Shown: piece by piece, positions 34,068 through 43,799 of the stretch
How the letters are laid out: each line of letters opens with the position of its first letter
How positions within the stretch are numbered: position 1 is the first letter of the stretch
The notes under the pieces: generated by a model
Seen by the model: only the letters and a program-made list of their open reading frames with translations
The model's database searches: none
Told to the model about the DNA's origin: nothing
Assembly (NCBI GenBank): GCA_035308165.1
Contig: DATGHC010000074.1
Location: 1-64,000 of the forward strand
Length of the DNA stretch: 64,000 bases
Direction: 5' to 3'
DNA from: DASTCZ01 sp035308165
GTDB lineage: Bacteria; Acidobacteriota; Terriglobia; Acidiferrales; UBA7541
Program-made: the position numbers and the translations under genes

Positions 34068-34721
34068 GTGAAGATTCGAGCAATTCTCACATTGGCATCA
34101 CTCACCATTTTGAGTGCGGCCCCGGCCGTAATGGCCCAATCAGGTGGCGCAGCACCGGCTCCTGCAACTTCAACCGGCGCAGCCCCGAGTAAGATCGCTG
34201 TGCTTGATATTCAAGCCGCGATCGGGAACACCGCCGAGGGCAAGCAATCCGGCGCGGAGTTGCAATCTACTTTCGCTCCCCGAGGGGCGGAATTGGATGC
34301 CATTCAGAAACAAATTGGCGACATCGACAAGAAGCTTCAAACCGGCGCCAACACGCTGAGCGATGAAGAGAAGGCCCGGATGCAAGCGCAGGGCCAGCTT
34401 CTCCAGAACAAGTGGAAGCGCAATTCGGACCAGATCAATGAGGAAGCCAACGCAGCTCGTGCTGAAATCATGGATCGCATTGGCAGGAAAATGGTGGACG
34501 TGGTTGACCGCTATGCCCGCGAGAATGCCATCGGTGTGGTGATCGACAGTTCAGGACAGGCGAACCCCGTACTGTACAGAGCAACCCAGCTTGATATCAC
34601 CGCGGACATCGTGAAGCTCTACGACCAGCAATATCCGGTGAAGGCCGCCGCGGCGACTGCGCCGAAGACGACGCCCCCAGCATCAAACCCGCCAGCGAAA
34701 AAGCCGGGCGGACAGCAATAA
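34068..34721 (+). CDS. OmpH/Skp-family periplasmic chaperone
   Basis: The 217-residue protein has a signal peptide cleaved near VMAQS (about 23), then the OmpH pattern KIAVLDIQAAIGNTAEGKQ, a long charged coiled coil (about 75-150) and the C-terminal beta-strands AIGVVIDSSGQANPVLYRA and DITADIVKLYDQQYP. A Pro/Ala/Lys-rich tail ends the chain. Skp-like trimers hold unfolded outer-membrane proteins for delivery to BamA, which is also in this window at 57515. The start is GTG, set by AAGGAG at 34055. It is monocistronic, ending in a strong terminator. Confidence 0.88.
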   Translation: MKIRAILTLASLTILSAAPAVMAQSGGAAPAPATSTGAAPSKIAVLDIQAAIGNTAEGKQSGAELQSTFAPRGAELDAIQKQIGDIDKKLQTGANTLSDEEKARMQAQGQLLQNKWKRNSDQINEEANAARAEIMDRIGRKMVDVVDRYARENAIGVVIDSSGQANPVLYRATQLDITADIVKLYDQQYPVKAAAATAPKTTPPASNPPAKKPGGQQ

Positions 34722-34746
34722 TCAAGACTACGAGCGTTTTAGCTTC

Positions 34747-34801
34747 AACCGGCCCCTCGGCACCAGGCACCAAGCCTGCGGTCGAGGGGCCGGTTCTTTT
34801 T
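34747..34801 (+). terminator. Intrinsic terminator of ompH
   Basis: AACCGGCCCCTCG (34747-34759) pairs perfectly with CGAGGGGCCGGTT (34783-34795), with a smaller AGGC/GCCT stem in the loop, then CTTTTT. Confidence 0.92.
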
Positions 34802-34860
34802 GAAACGGACGTTCGGTTAATCCCCGCGATAACTCAGGATCCAGTCGAGCACAATTCAGT

Positions 34861-34889
34861 TCATTCCCAACCCCCATCGGTGTATAAGT
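34861..34889 (+). promoter_or_regulatory. Possible promoter of the M19 dipeptidase
   Basis: TTCATT (34861-34866) and TATAAG (34884-34889) are 17 bp apart, with the start codon 33 bp on. The -35 is a weak match. Confidence 0.35.
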
Positions 34890-34922
34890 GTGCCCATCCA
34901 GAACCAAGGCCCGGAGGAAAAG

Positions 34923-36164
34923 ATGAAGCGTGCTTTTACTGAGTTGTGTCTTTGTTGCGCACTGTGTCTCGCCATAGTGTCTGTGCGCATTTCTCCCGCG
35001 GACGCCATTTCCGAGCGCGCCCGAAAGCTTCACTTCTCCTCAATCGTACTCGACACGCATGACGACACCACGCAGCGTTTTTTCTCCAAGTCGTTTGACC
35101 TTGGCAAGCGCAATCCCGATGGCAGCATCGACATCCCGCGCATGCGCGAAGGCGGCATGAACGCCATTTTCTTTTCCATCTGGATTGACGGCAGAATCAT
35201 GGGCCCTCCGGCCATCCAGAAAGCGCTGGACCAGATAGACGCCGTCCACCAAAACGTCGTCAAATACTCGAACGACCTGGCTTTTTGCCGCACTGCCGAA
35301 GAAGTCCGCCGCGCTCACTCGCAGGGTAAAATCGCCGCGCTCATCGGAGTCGAGGGTGGCCACATGATCGGCAATGACATCCGCGTCCTGCGCATGTTCG
35401 GCGACCTGGGCGTGCGGTACATGACTCTCACGCACTTTTACAATGATGAGTGGGCCGACTCCTCGACCGCCAAGCCGGAGCACGACGGGCTCACCGATTA
35501 CGGCAAGCAGATCGTGCAGGAGATGAACCGTCAGGGAATCATGGTGGATATCTCTCACGTTTCCGACAAGACTTTTTACGATGCGTTGGAAGTCAGCAAA
35601 GCGCCGCTGATCGCCTCGCATTCTTCCTGTCGGGCGCTTTGCAACCACGTCCGCGACATGTCCGACGACATGATCAAGGCTCTGGCTGCCAAGGGCGGCG
35701 TCATTCAAATCAATTACGAAAAAAGTTTCATTGACCAGGCCTTCAAGGATGCCTCGGACAAATTCTCCGGCGGAGTCGTGGCCCAGATCGACCAATACAA
35801 GAAAGCCTGTGGCGATGATGACGAGTGCATGAACCGCAAGATGGTGGAGATGGACAAACAAGCCACGGCGGATGGCAAGCTTCCCCATGTGAGCTGGGAG
35901 AGAATCATCGACCACATTGATCACGCCGTAAAACTGGTCGGCGCGGATCACGTCGGATTAGGTTCCGATTTTGACGGCGCCAACATGCCCGAGGGCATGG
36001 AAGACTGCACCCATTTGCCTCAGATCACCGAGGCACTGATGCGCAAGGGGTACAGCGATGACGACATCCGCAAAATCCTCGGAGGCAACCTCCTCCGCGT
36101 GATGGAGCAAACAGAACGCGTCAGCCGCGAGATGCAGCCATCGCCGGCGTCTCCAGCGCACTGA
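34923..36164 (+). CDS. Exported membrane dipeptidase (renal dipeptidase type, M19)
   Basis: The 413-residue protein has a signal peptide (about 1-27) and an M19 amidohydrolase-fold domain. Zinc and catalytic signatures: VLDTHDDTTQRF (first His/Asp), ALIGVEGGHMIGND (bridging Glu), ISHVSDKTFYD and LIASHSSCRALCNH (His ligands), and HVGLGSDFDGANMPEGM. The family hydrolyses dipeptides, including D-amino acid and beta-lactam-like ones, with two zinc ions. GGAGG before ATG 34923 sets the start. The cyanophycinase-like gene follows after 42 bp and is probably co-transcribed, suggesting a joint role in extracytoplasmic peptide breakdown. Confidence 0.92.
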   Translation: MKRAFTELCLCCALCLAIVSVRISPADAISERARKLHFSSIVLDTHDDTTQRFFSKSFDLGKRNPDGSIDIPRMREGGMNAIFFSIWIDGRIMGPPAIQKALDQIDAVHQNVVKYSNDLAFCRTAEEVRRAHSQGKIAALIGVEGGHMIGNDIRVLRMFGDLGVRYMTLTHFYNDEWADSSTAKPEHDGLTDYGKQIVQEMNRQGIMVDISHVSDKTFYDALEVSKAPLIASHSSCRALCNHVRDMSDDMIKALAAKGGVIQINYEKSFIDQAFKDASDKFSGGVVAQIDQYKKACGDDDECMNRKMVEMDKQATADGKLPHVSWERIIDHIDHAVKLVGADHVGLGSDFDGANMPEGMEDCTHLPQITEALMRKGYSDDDIRKILGGNLLRVMEQTERVSREMQPSPASPAH

Positions 36165-36206
36165 TCGCCTCGATTATGACCGCGCTCCGGGCCGGTGATT
36201 CACAAA

Positions 36207-37217
36207 ATGCCCAATAAAGTTCGCTGGCGTAGAACTTTCCTGATTACAATCGCGGCTGTTTGTCTTTCCGCATTCGCTTCCCCTGCGCATGCCAAATGGA
36301 AGTATTTACGCACCGGCAGTGTGGCGGATTCCACTGTTCGGCCCTTGCCTGGATATGCGTTGATGGGTGGGGGTGGGAAACAAGATGCCGCGTTTCTGTG
36401 GCTTTGTGAACGCGCCAACGGCGGAGATTTCCTGGTCTTAAGCGCGCGCGATGATGACGCTTACCTGGAGAAAACCAACGCAAAGATCAAGGGGATTTGC
36501 CCTCTCAACTCAGCGGCCACACTCTCGTTTTTCGGCCGCGAAGATTCGAGCGACCCGGAAGTGGTCCGCATCATCGATCAGGCAGAAGTAATCTATCTCA
36601 ACGGTGGCGACCAATCCGATTACGTCCGCTTCTGGCAGGATACGCCGGTGCAAGACGCGTTGAACCGCCACATTGCGGCCGGCAAGCCAATTGGCGGGTT
36701 GAGCGCCGGCCTTGCCGTCCTTGCGGAATTCTCGTTCGCCTCCATGATTGATACCATCCATTCTCCCGAGGCCTTGGCCAACCCTTACGGTAATAAAGTC
36801 ACACTCTCACGGGATTTTCTGCGGATCCCGCTGCTTGCGGAGACAATCACGGACACGCATTTCGTGAAGCGTGACCGCCTGGGAAGGCTGCTCGTCTTCA
36901 TGGCGCGCATTTTGCAGGATGGCTGGGCAAAACAAATTCGCGCTGTTGCCGTGAACGAAAATGCCGCTTTGCTGGTGGAATCGGACGGGAGCGCGCGCGT
37001 TGTCGGGGAGGGCCCGGTCTATTTTCTTGATGCCGGCGCCAAGCCCGAAGTCTGCGCCTATGGGCAGCCGCTCACGTTCACGGGCATAAATGTTCACCGC
37101 GTGACCACGGGAAAAACCTTTCAACTGAAGAAGTGGGAGGGTGAGGCGGACGCCTATTCCTTAGCTGTCAAGAACGGTGTGGTCCAGGCTTCAGGCAGTT
37201 CCCACGGAGTTTACTGA
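36207..37217 (+). CDS. Exported cyanophycinase-like S51 peptidase
   Basis: The ~336-residue protein has a signal peptide (RTFLITIAAVCLSAFASPAHA) and an S51 glutamine amidotransferase-like fold: GYALMGGGGKQDAAFLWL, VIYLNGGDQSDYVRFW, the nucleophile-elbow GGLSAGLAVLAEFSF (usual form GxSAGA), and the DTHFVKRDRLGRLLVF block containing the His typical of cyanophycinases. Cyanophycinase releases beta-Asp-Arg dipeptides from cyanophycin; extracellular forms are known, but substrate here is unproven. ATG 36207 is used; a GTG four codons upstream is possible. No cyanophycin synthetase is in the window. Confidence 0.85.
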   Translation: MPNKVRWRRTFLITIAAVCLSAFASPAHAKWKYLRTGSVADSTVRPLPGYALMGGGGKQDAAFLWLCERANGGDFLVLSARDDDAYLEKTNAKIKGICPLNSAATLSFFGREDSSDPEVVRIIDQAEVIYLNGGDQSDYVRFWQDTPVQDALNRHIAAGKPIGGLSAGLAVLAEFSFASMIDTIHSPEALANPYGNKVTLSRDFLRIPLLAETITDTHFVKRDRLGRLLVFMARILQDGWAKQIRAVAVNENAALLVESDGSARVVGEGPVYFLDAGAKPEVCAYGQPLTFTGINVHRVTTGKTFQLKKWEGEADAYSLAVKNGVVQASGSSHGVY

Positions 37218-37360
37218 AAGTTGGGGAGAGCTAGGCAAGAATCCTTATCAATTTCAAGTAAGCCGCTCCGGCGACCCCAAAAAGTCGAGACTCAAACGAA
37301 ATTGGATGCAACGGGAGTATTATCTTTAGCGGAGTAGCGGAACGCGACTGAGGTGCAAAG

Positions 37361-39847
37361 ATGATGTTACGAGATCTGGCTTTTGCAGGGCGAACACTCC
37401 GGAAAAGCCCTATCTTCGCGCTCACAGCCGCACTGACAATCGCCATGGGAGTCGGGGCGAGCACCACAATCTTCAGCGTCACCAATGCGGTGTTGCTGCG
37501 GCCCATTCCTTATCAGAATCCGGACCAGCTCGTTATCCTCCCCTCAGACATGCGCAATCGCGGTGTCAAGGATTTCCCTTTCTCCAACGCGGATTTTATC
37601 GATTTGCGCGAAGGAACGAAGGACGAGTTTCAGGGCCTCGCGGGTGTCTTCACCTTCCCCATCACTTTTACGGGTGAGGACGGCATGCCCGAGCAAGTGA
37701 AGCTTGGCATCGTGACCACGAACTATTTCCAACTTGTGGGCGCGAAGATCGCACTCGGCCGCGATTTCTCCGACGCCGACGGCCAGCCGCAACCCCCTCC
37801 GCCTCCGCCGGGAACTAAACCGGCCACGCCTCCTCAGCGCCTGCCGAACATCGCCATCATCAGTTACGAGTATTTCCAGCGCAAGTTCGGTTCCGATCCT
37901 TCGGTCATCGGAACCAGCCTGAACAAGGGGAAACCCTTAAGTCCACAAGTCGTGGGAGTCCTTGCGCCGCATTTTCAGATTTACTTCCCACCCTCCGCGG
38001 AATTGGAAGCAGCGCCTGACATCTGGATCGCCAATCGGCTCGGGTACAATGCCGCGCAACGAAATAGCGTTTCCATGCGTGTGATCGGCAGACTGAAACC
38101 TGGTGTATCGCTTCAGCGCGCACAAGACGCCGCCGATCAAGTTGCCGCGGAGGAGAGGAAGAATTTCGCCATCGAAAACACCGCGGGCTATGCCATCCGC
38201 GTGGAGCCGATGAAGCAGCATCTAGTCTCCGAAGTCCGCCCCGCAATTCTCGCCCTGATGGGCGCGGTGATTTTTCTTTTGCTCATTGCCTGCGCCAACG
38301 TGGCTAATCTGTTGCTGGTGCGGGCCAATTTGCGCCAGCGTGAGCTGGCCATCCGCTCCGCGATAGGCGCCGGCTGGTGGGATCTGGCCCGACAGATACT
38401 CTCCGAAGCTTTGCTGCTCACAACCATAGGCGCCCTGGGCGGACTCGGCATCGCCTGGCTTGGAATCCACGAGTTACTCCTCATCGCTCCGGCTTATCTT
38501 CCGCGCCTCGATACCATCCAAATTGATTCGACGGTGCTGATCTTCACAGTAATTGCCAGCCTGGTCGCCGCCGCGATCTTCGGCCTTCCTCCGGCCTGGC
38601 GCGCCGCTCGTCCGGACGTGATGATCGTTTTGCGCGGCACCAGCCGCAGCGAAGGGCTCTCCGGCGGTGGTCTCTCGCGCAAGATCTTTGTCGGCGTCGA
38701 AGTCGCCCTTGCTTACGTTCTCCTGATTGGCTCCGGGCTTATGGTTCGCAGCTTCATTGAATTGCAGCGCATCGATATCGGGTTCAATTCTCATGGACTT
38801 CTTACTTTTCAAGTTCAGTCGGATCGATTTCCGCCGACGCCACAAGAACGCGCGGTCGCTACTCGCCAACTTCAAGACCGCCTGCGCGCCATCCCCGGAG
38901 TTCAAAGCGTGACTGCCGCAACTCCATTTCCCCTCACGGGCGGATTCAGCCCCATTCGCTGGGGCACCGCGGAAGCGCTCGCTGACAACAGCAAATATAA
39001 AGCTGTCGATCCGCTCATCGTGCTCCCCGGCTACTTTGAAACCATGCACACACCTTTGCTCGAGGGCCGCACGTTCACTGACGATGACAACCAGCCGGGG
39101 CGCAATTATGTGGTCGTGGACAAAATTCTGGCCGACCGCGCCTATCCGGGCCAGTCAGCTGTTGGCAAACGTATCCTCATCCGCATTCAAACTCCAGAAC
39201 CCGTGTGGGTGGAGATCATCGGCGTGGTCGCCCATGAGCGCGCTGTATCGTTGAACGAGCCCGGGCGCGAGCAAGCATATTTCACCGATGCTTACGTCGG
39301 ATCTGGAGCCTCGAATTTCTGGGCCCTCCGGACCGGCTCAGATCCGTCGGAATTGGGGAACGAAGTTCGCTCCGCGATTAAAGCGATCGATCCGCACATC
39401 TTGATCACCGACATGCTGGCCATGGATACTGTCGTCGAAAAAGCGCAATCCGGGACACGGTTTTCGTTGCTGCTCATCGGCGTGTTCGCGGTGATCGCGG
39501 TGCTGCTGGCAGGCGTAGGGCTCTACGGCGTGCTCGCGACCGTAGTGCGGCAGCGCACTGCGGAAATCGGCATTCGCATGGCCCTGGGCGCCCAACCTTC
39601 CAACATTTTCCAGCTGGTCGTGGGACAGGGATTGCGCCTCACGGCTATCGGTGTCGCAGTAGGCTTGTTGGCGGCGTTCGCCGTCACGCGTGAGATGGCT
39701 TCAATGTTGATTGGGATTAAAGCCACCGACCCTTTGACTTTCGTCACCATGGCATTCGTCTTTTTCCTGATCGCCGCTACTTCCTCGTGGTTGCCGGCTT
39801 GGCGGGCGGCAAGTGTCGACCCTATCATCGCTCTCCGCAACGAGTGA
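37361..39847 (+). CDS. Orphan MacB/FtsX-type permease (ADOP family), second copy
   Basis: The 828-residue inner-membrane protein has the same plan as the gene at 10535: N-terminal LAFAGRTLRKSPIFALTAAL, a MacB periplasmic domain, an FtsX block (about 285-415), a second periplasmic domain and a final FtsX block ending RAASVDPIIALRNE. A Pro-rich loop (QPQPPPPPPGTKPATPPQR) interrupts the first periplasmic domain. No ATPase gene lies beside it. GAGGTG upstream supports ATG 37361. The cargo is unknown, and the two copies in the window are diverged enough not to be a recent duplication. Confidence 0.9.
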   Translation: MMLRDLAFAGRTLRKSPIFALTAALTIAMGVGASTTIFSVTNAVLLRPIPYQNPDQLVILPSDMRNRGVKDFPFSNADFIDLREGTKDEFQGLAGVFTFPITFTGEDGMPEQVKLGIVTTNYFQLVGAKIALGRDFSDADGQPQPPPPPPGTKPATPPQRLPNIAIISYEYFQRKFGSDPSVIGTSLNKGKPLSPQVVGVLAPHFQIYFPPSAELEAAPDIWIANRLGYNAAQRNSVSMRVIGRLKPGVSLQRAQDAADQVAAEERKNFAIENTAGYAIRVEPMKQHLVSEVRPAILALMGAVIFLLLIACANVANLLLVRANLRQRELAIRSAIGAGWWDLARQILSEALLLTTIGALGGLGIAWLGIHELLLIAPAYLPRLDTIQIDSTVLIFTVIASLVAAAIFGLPPAWRAARPDVMIVLRGTSRSEGLSGGGLSRKIFVGVEVALAYVLLIGSGLMVRSFIELQRIDIGFNSHGLLTFQVQSDRFPPTPQERAVATRQLQDRLRAIPGVQSVTAATPFPLTGGFSPIRWGTAEALADNSKYKAVDPLIVLPGYFETMHTPLLEGRTFTDDDNQPGRNYVVVDKILADRAYPGQSAVGKRILIRIQTPEPVWVEIIGVVAHERAVSLNEPGREQAYFTDAYVGSGASNFWALRTGSDPSELGNEVRSAIKAIDPHILITDMLAMDTVVEKAQSGTRFSLLLIGVFAVIAVLLAGVGLYGVLATVVRQRTAEIGIRMALGAQPSNIFQLVVGQGLRLTAIGVAVGLLAAFAVTREMASMLIGIKATDPLTFVTMAFVFFLIAATSSWLPAWRAASVDPIIALRNE

Positions 39848-39950
39848 CACAGTTGGGCGCCCGGCGACAAGCGCGCGCCCATTGACGCCGGAGCGCCACA
39901 ACAGTATTATCCGCGCAATTCCAGTGACAATTCAGCGAGCGAGGATGACC

Positions 39951-42900
39951 ATGTCAAAGCGAATTGGTTTGGTATTGTTTGTCTTAATCGCCGTAGCATT
40001 AAGCGCCGCTCTTTGGGTTCAGGCACAACAGTCGCAGACCAACGCTGACGCCTACAGCCAGCTCCAGTTTCGCTACATCGGACCGGTGGGCAATCGCGCC
40101 ACTGCGGTTGCCGGGGTGCCTGGCAATCCTTACCTCTATTACGTGGGCGCGGCGTCGGGCGGAGTTTTCAAGAGCACCGATGGCGGCGTCCACTGGGACC
40201 CAATCTTCGACGGGCAGCCGGTATCTTCGATTGGATCCCTGGCCGTGGCCGCAAGCGACCCGAACATCGTTTGGGCGGGAACCGGCGAGTCGTTTATCCG
40301 CAGCCACATTTCGGTTGGCGCTGGAATTTACAAGTCCACGGACGCCGGCAAGACTTGGGCATTGATGGGCCTAGACAAGACCGGCCGCATCGGCAACGTC
40401 GTCATCGATCCGCGCAATCCAGACATCGTCCTTGCGTGCGCGTTGGGCCACGCCTATGGACCGCAGCCCGAGCGGGGCGTCTTCCGGACCACCGATGGTG
40501 GGAAGACCTGGGACAAAGTGCTGTTCGTTGACGAAAACACGGGATGCTCGGATATGGGGATGGACCCCAACAATTCGCGCATTTTGTTTGCGGGGATGTG
40601 GCAGATCGAAATCCACACCTATGGCCGAACCAGCGGCGGACCGGGCAGCGGGCTATTCAAATCCGTGGACGGTGGGGCCACCTGGAAGCGGCTGGAAGGT
40701 CACGGCTTGCCGAAGTCTCCGGTTGGAAGGATTGCCGTGCGAGTTGCGCAACGCGACTCCAACCGCGTCTATGCTCTGATCGAAACCGGTGACGGCACGC
40801 CGATGGATGGCAAACCCACACAGAGCGGACAGCTGTGGCGCTCGGACGACGGAGGTGAGAATTGGCAGCTGGTCAATTCCGACCGGGAAATCCGCGGGCG
40901 CACGCACTATTACACCCGCGAAGAAATCGAGCCCGATAACGAAAACGAAGTGTATTTCTTCTCCTCCGCGTTTTCGAGAACCATCGATGGAGGACGCTCC
41001 TTGAACCCCATGCCCGTGGGACCCGGCGGTGACAACCACGAGATGTGGATTGATCCCACAAACGGAGACCGCATGGCCGTGGTCAATGACGCCGGGGTGA
41101 GCATTTCTGTGAATCGCGGTCATACCTGGGATCACATTTCGCTCCCCATTGCGCAGATCTATCACGTAACTCTCGATGACCAAATTCCTTACTTCGTTTA
41201 CGGAAACAAGCAGGACGGCTCCTCGTATCGCGGGCCGAGCAACAGCCTGCAGTTTGGCGGATTTGGCGGCGGGGGCCGCGGCGGACAGATTTCGCGCAGT
41301 GTCTGGCATCCCATCGCCGGTGGCGAGAGCGGCTTCGCCGTTCCGGATCCAGTGGATAACAACATCATCTGGTCCAGCGGCACCGGCTCAGGAAGCGTCA
41401 GCGGTGCGGTCACGCGTTTCGACGAACGAAATCGCATGACACGCGAAGTCGAAGTATGGCCGGTGAATGTTTCAGGTGCTACCGCTGAGGAGGTGAAATA
41501 CCGTTTCAACTGGGAATTCCCGGTCACCATTTCTCCCCACGACCACAATAAGGTTTACGTGGGCAGCCAATTCGTCCACGTCACCACGGACGGCGGCAAC
41601 AGCTGGCAGGTGATCAGTCCGGATCTCACTCGCAACGACAAAAACCGCCAGGGAAGTTCAGGCGGACTCACTCCCGACAATATCGGTGTGGAATATGCGG
41701 GGACAGTTTTTGCCATCACCGAATCTCCGAAGGAAGCTGGCCTGCTGTGGGCCGGCACTAACGATGGCCTGGTGCAAGTCTCACGGGACGGCGGGAAGAA
41801 TTGGACCAACGTCACCAAGAATATTTCCGGGCTTCCTGAATGGGGCACCGTGAGCAATATTGAGGCTTCGCGTTATGACGCGGGCGCCGCCTACATCACG
41901 GTCGACTTCCATCAAATGAACAATCGCGATCCGTTTGTTTACAAGACCACCGATTTCGGACGGACCTGGACATCCATTACCAACGGAATTCCGCACAGCA
42001 TGCTCAGCTATGCGCACTGCGTCCGTGAAGATCCCGTGCGCAAGGGTTTGCTGTATCTGGGCACGGAGAATGCGCTCTATGTTTCCTTCGACGACGGGAA
42101 GAATTGGCAGCCGCTTCAAAGCGGCCTGCCGCACGCTCCCGTTTATTGGATCGCAGTGCAGGAGCGCTTTCATGATCTGGCTCTCGCCACTTATGGCCGG
42201 GGCTTCTGGATCTTGGACGACATCACGCCCCTGCAACAGTCGACGCCCGAAGTGCTCGCGTCGAATCTCCATCTGTTCGCCCCGCGCGATGCTTACCGCT
42301 TCCGTCCCGTCTCGCAGCCGGCGTCCGTCAGCTACGACCCGACCGCGGGGCACAATCCGCTTTACGGTGCTGCGATCAATTTCTATCTCAAATCCAAACT
42401 TGGCGAAAAAGATCGCGCTCACATCACCATTGCCGATGCAAACGGCAAAGTGGTGCACGAAACGGACTGCCGAGCTCCCAACCCCGATGGGGGACAGCGC
42501 CCGGCCGGAGCGGGTGGCCCCGGTGGAGGAGGCGGCGGAGGTGGAGCCGGTGCAAATCCGCCATGCGACGCCAAGCCCGGCATCAACCGAATCTGGTGGA
42601 ATCTCGAAACCGAGCCCAGCACGGAAGTCAAACTGCGAACCAGTCCGACTTATTCGCCGGATGTTGCCGTTGGTCCTGAGGGTTGGCGTCCTGCTCCAGC
42701 GGTGAGTCGAATTTCGATACTTGTGCCGCCGGGAACTTACACGGTCACCGTCGCGGTGGGTGAAGAAAAATCCAGCCAGAAGCTAAACGTGTTGAAGGAT
42801 CCCCATTCGACCGGGAGCGAGAGTGACATCCAAGCGCAGAACCAGTTGGTGTCAGCGCTTCGCGACGAGTTGAACGAAATGGCAGCGAGCGTGAATCAAG

Positions 42901-43292
42901 TTGAATCAGTTCGCGCCCAAATCGCTGCCCTCGAAAAACAGTTGGGCACGGACGACGCATCGAAAACCATTCGAAAAGCGGCGGACGACCTGGCGGCAAA
43001 GCTGATCGAAGCAGAAGGGAAAGTGGTGCAGCTCAAGACTACCGGAAGGGGCCAGGATGACGTTCGGTATCTGCCCATGCTGCTTCAAAAGATCAGCTAC
43101 TTGGCAGAGGAAGTGGCGAATTCTTCTGATTTTCCGCCAACCACGCAGCAGGTGGCGGTGCAGCGGGAGCTGAAGCAGGATGGCGACAAGTCCCAACAGG
43201 AGCTTCAGCAGCTCCTGGACAAGGATGTGGCGGCATTCAACGCCATGCTGCGCGAGAAAAACATCACCAACATAATTGTAAAAACGCCCTGA
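39951..43292 (+). CDS. Exported Vps10/sortilin-like BNR beta-propeller protein
   Basis: The ~1113-residue protein has a signal peptide (RIGLVLFVLIAVALSAALWV) followed by many BNR/sialidase-type blades with the Asp-box form S-x-DGG-x-TW (FKSTDGGVHWD, YKSTDAGKTWA, FRTTDGGKTWD, WRSDDGGENWQ). Blade repeats run to about residue 760, then comes a beta-sandwich-like part with a glycine-rich stretch (GGPGGGGGGGGAGANPP, about 848) and a C-terminal coiled coil (about 965-1100). Such 'glycosyl hydrolase/VPS10' proteins are abundant in Acidobacteriota; catalytic activity is unproven. GAGG six nt before ATG 39951 sets the start. It is 103 bp after the orphan permease. Confidence 0.85.
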   Translation: MSKRIGLVLFVLIAVALSAALWVQAQQSQTNADAYSQLQFRYIGPVGNRATAVAGVPGNPYLYYVGAASGGVFKSTDGGVHWDPIFDGQPVSSIGSLAVAASDPNIVWAGTGESFIRSHISVGAGIYKSTDAGKTWALMGLDKTGRIGNVVIDPRNPDIVLACALGHAYGPQPERGVFRTTDGGKTWDKVLFVDENTGCSDMGMDPNNSRILFAGMWQIEIHTYGRTSGGPGSGLFKSVDGGATWKRLEGHGLPKSPVGRIAVRVAQRDSNRVYALIETGDGTPMDGKPTQSGQLWRSDDGGENWQLVNSDREIRGRTHYYTREEIEPDNENEVYFFSSAFSRTIDGGRSLNPMPVGPGGDNHEMWIDPTNGDRMAVVNDAGVSISVNRGHTWDHISLPIAQIYHVTLDDQIPYFVYGNKQDGSSYRGPSNSLQFGGFGGGGRGGQISRSVWHPIAGGESGFAVPDPVDNNIIWSSGTGSGSVSGAVTRFDERNRMTREVEVWPVNVSGATAEEVKYRFNWEFPVTISPHDHNKVYVGSQFVHVTTDGGNSWQVISPDLTRNDKNRQGSSGGLTPDNIGVEYAGTVFAITESPKEAGLLWAGTNDGLVQVSRDGGKNWTNVTKNISGLPEWGTVSNIEASRYDAGAAYITVDFHQMNNRDPFVYKTTDFGRTWTSITNGIPHSMLSYAHCVREDPVRKGLLYLGTENALYVSFDDGKNWQPLQSGLPHAPVYWIAVQERFHDLALATYGRGFWILDDITPLQQSTPEVLASNLHLFAPRDAYRFRPVSQPASVSYDPTAGHNPLYGAAINFYLKSKLGEKDRAHITIADANGKVVHETDCRAPNPDGGQRPAGAGGPGGGGGGGGAGANPPCDAKPGINRIWWNLETEPSTEVKLRTSPTYSPDVAVGPEGWRPAPAVSRISILVPPGTYTVTVAVGEEKSSQKLNVLKDPHSTGSESDIQAQNQLVSALRDELNEMAASVNQVESVRAQIAALEKQLGTDDASKTIRKAADDLAAKLIEAEGKVVQLKTTGRGQDDVRYLPMLLQKISYLAEEVANSSDFPPTTQQVAVQRELKQDGDKSQQELQQLLDKDVAAFNAMLREKNITNIIVKTP

Positions 43293-43594
43293 GACGCGCG
43301 AGGGACGGTTCAGATCTCCCAGAGCAGCTCAAAGTTTCTTCGGGAGCGTCAGAACCTGCCCCTTGGTCTACTCCAAAGGATCGCGGTGGTAGAAGCGTTG
43401 GCGGCGAGGGCGCCCAAATAGCTGCTCCTCGTCATTGGCGCCTCTCGCTTGCTGTAAAGCATCATTCGTGCCAAACAGCACGAAATCATCCAGGCCGCAC
43501 TACCAATTGTTCCTGCATCTATCCTTTGTCTGCACTGGTTCTATTCGGTAGATTCCCTTTCCAACGTCTAGGCAGATCCCAGGCCACCCCCAAC
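43293..43594 (+). other. Gene-free stretch before the rimP operon
   Basis: I see no gene, tRNA or clear repeat in this stretch. Its right end leads into the rimP operon promoter. Confidence 0.5.
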
Positions 43595-43624
43595 TTGCGC
43601 CAAAGGGGTGCCGGGGCTTATACT
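43595..43624 (+). promoter_or_regulatory. Candidate promoter of rimP-nusA-infB operon
   Basis: TTGCGC (43595-43600) and TATACT (43619-43624) are 18 bp apart, about 175 bp before the rimP start. Confidence 0.55.
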
Positions 43625-43656
43625 TAGCTTCGCTCTGAAGAGGGGTCGAAGGGCTG

Positions 43657-43679
43657 AGTGGGCGCAAGCCCACTTTTTT
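43657..43679 (+). terminator. Leader hairpin with GCAA tetraloop and T-run upstream of rimP
   Basis: AGTGGGC-GCAA-GCCCACT followed by further T residues (run 43674-43679) is a terminator-like element in the leader, 120 bp before rimP. Similar hairpins precede rimP in many bacteria (rimP leader), so it is more likely an attenuator or NusA-responsive element than an end point. Confidence 0.65.
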
Positions 43680-43799
43680 GTTGGCGGCGAATTATCGCTA
43701 GCGCCGGCCAGCCTCACTGTTGGTTTGCGCAGGATTGGCTGGCCTCGGTCGTCGCGATGACTCGGCGCAGAGGCACCTTCTCACTCAAACAGCAATTTT

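Noticed and set aside
42500..42560. Possible frameshift or assembly error at the G-rich tract in the BNR gene
   Set aside because: The frame stays open on both sides and reads as a Gly/Pro linker; no domain is interrupted.
43657..43679. Terminator ending an unseen upstream small gene
   Set aside because: It lies after the TATACT promoter and in front of rimP, so a leader element fits better; no small gene is seen between 43,293 and 43,650.
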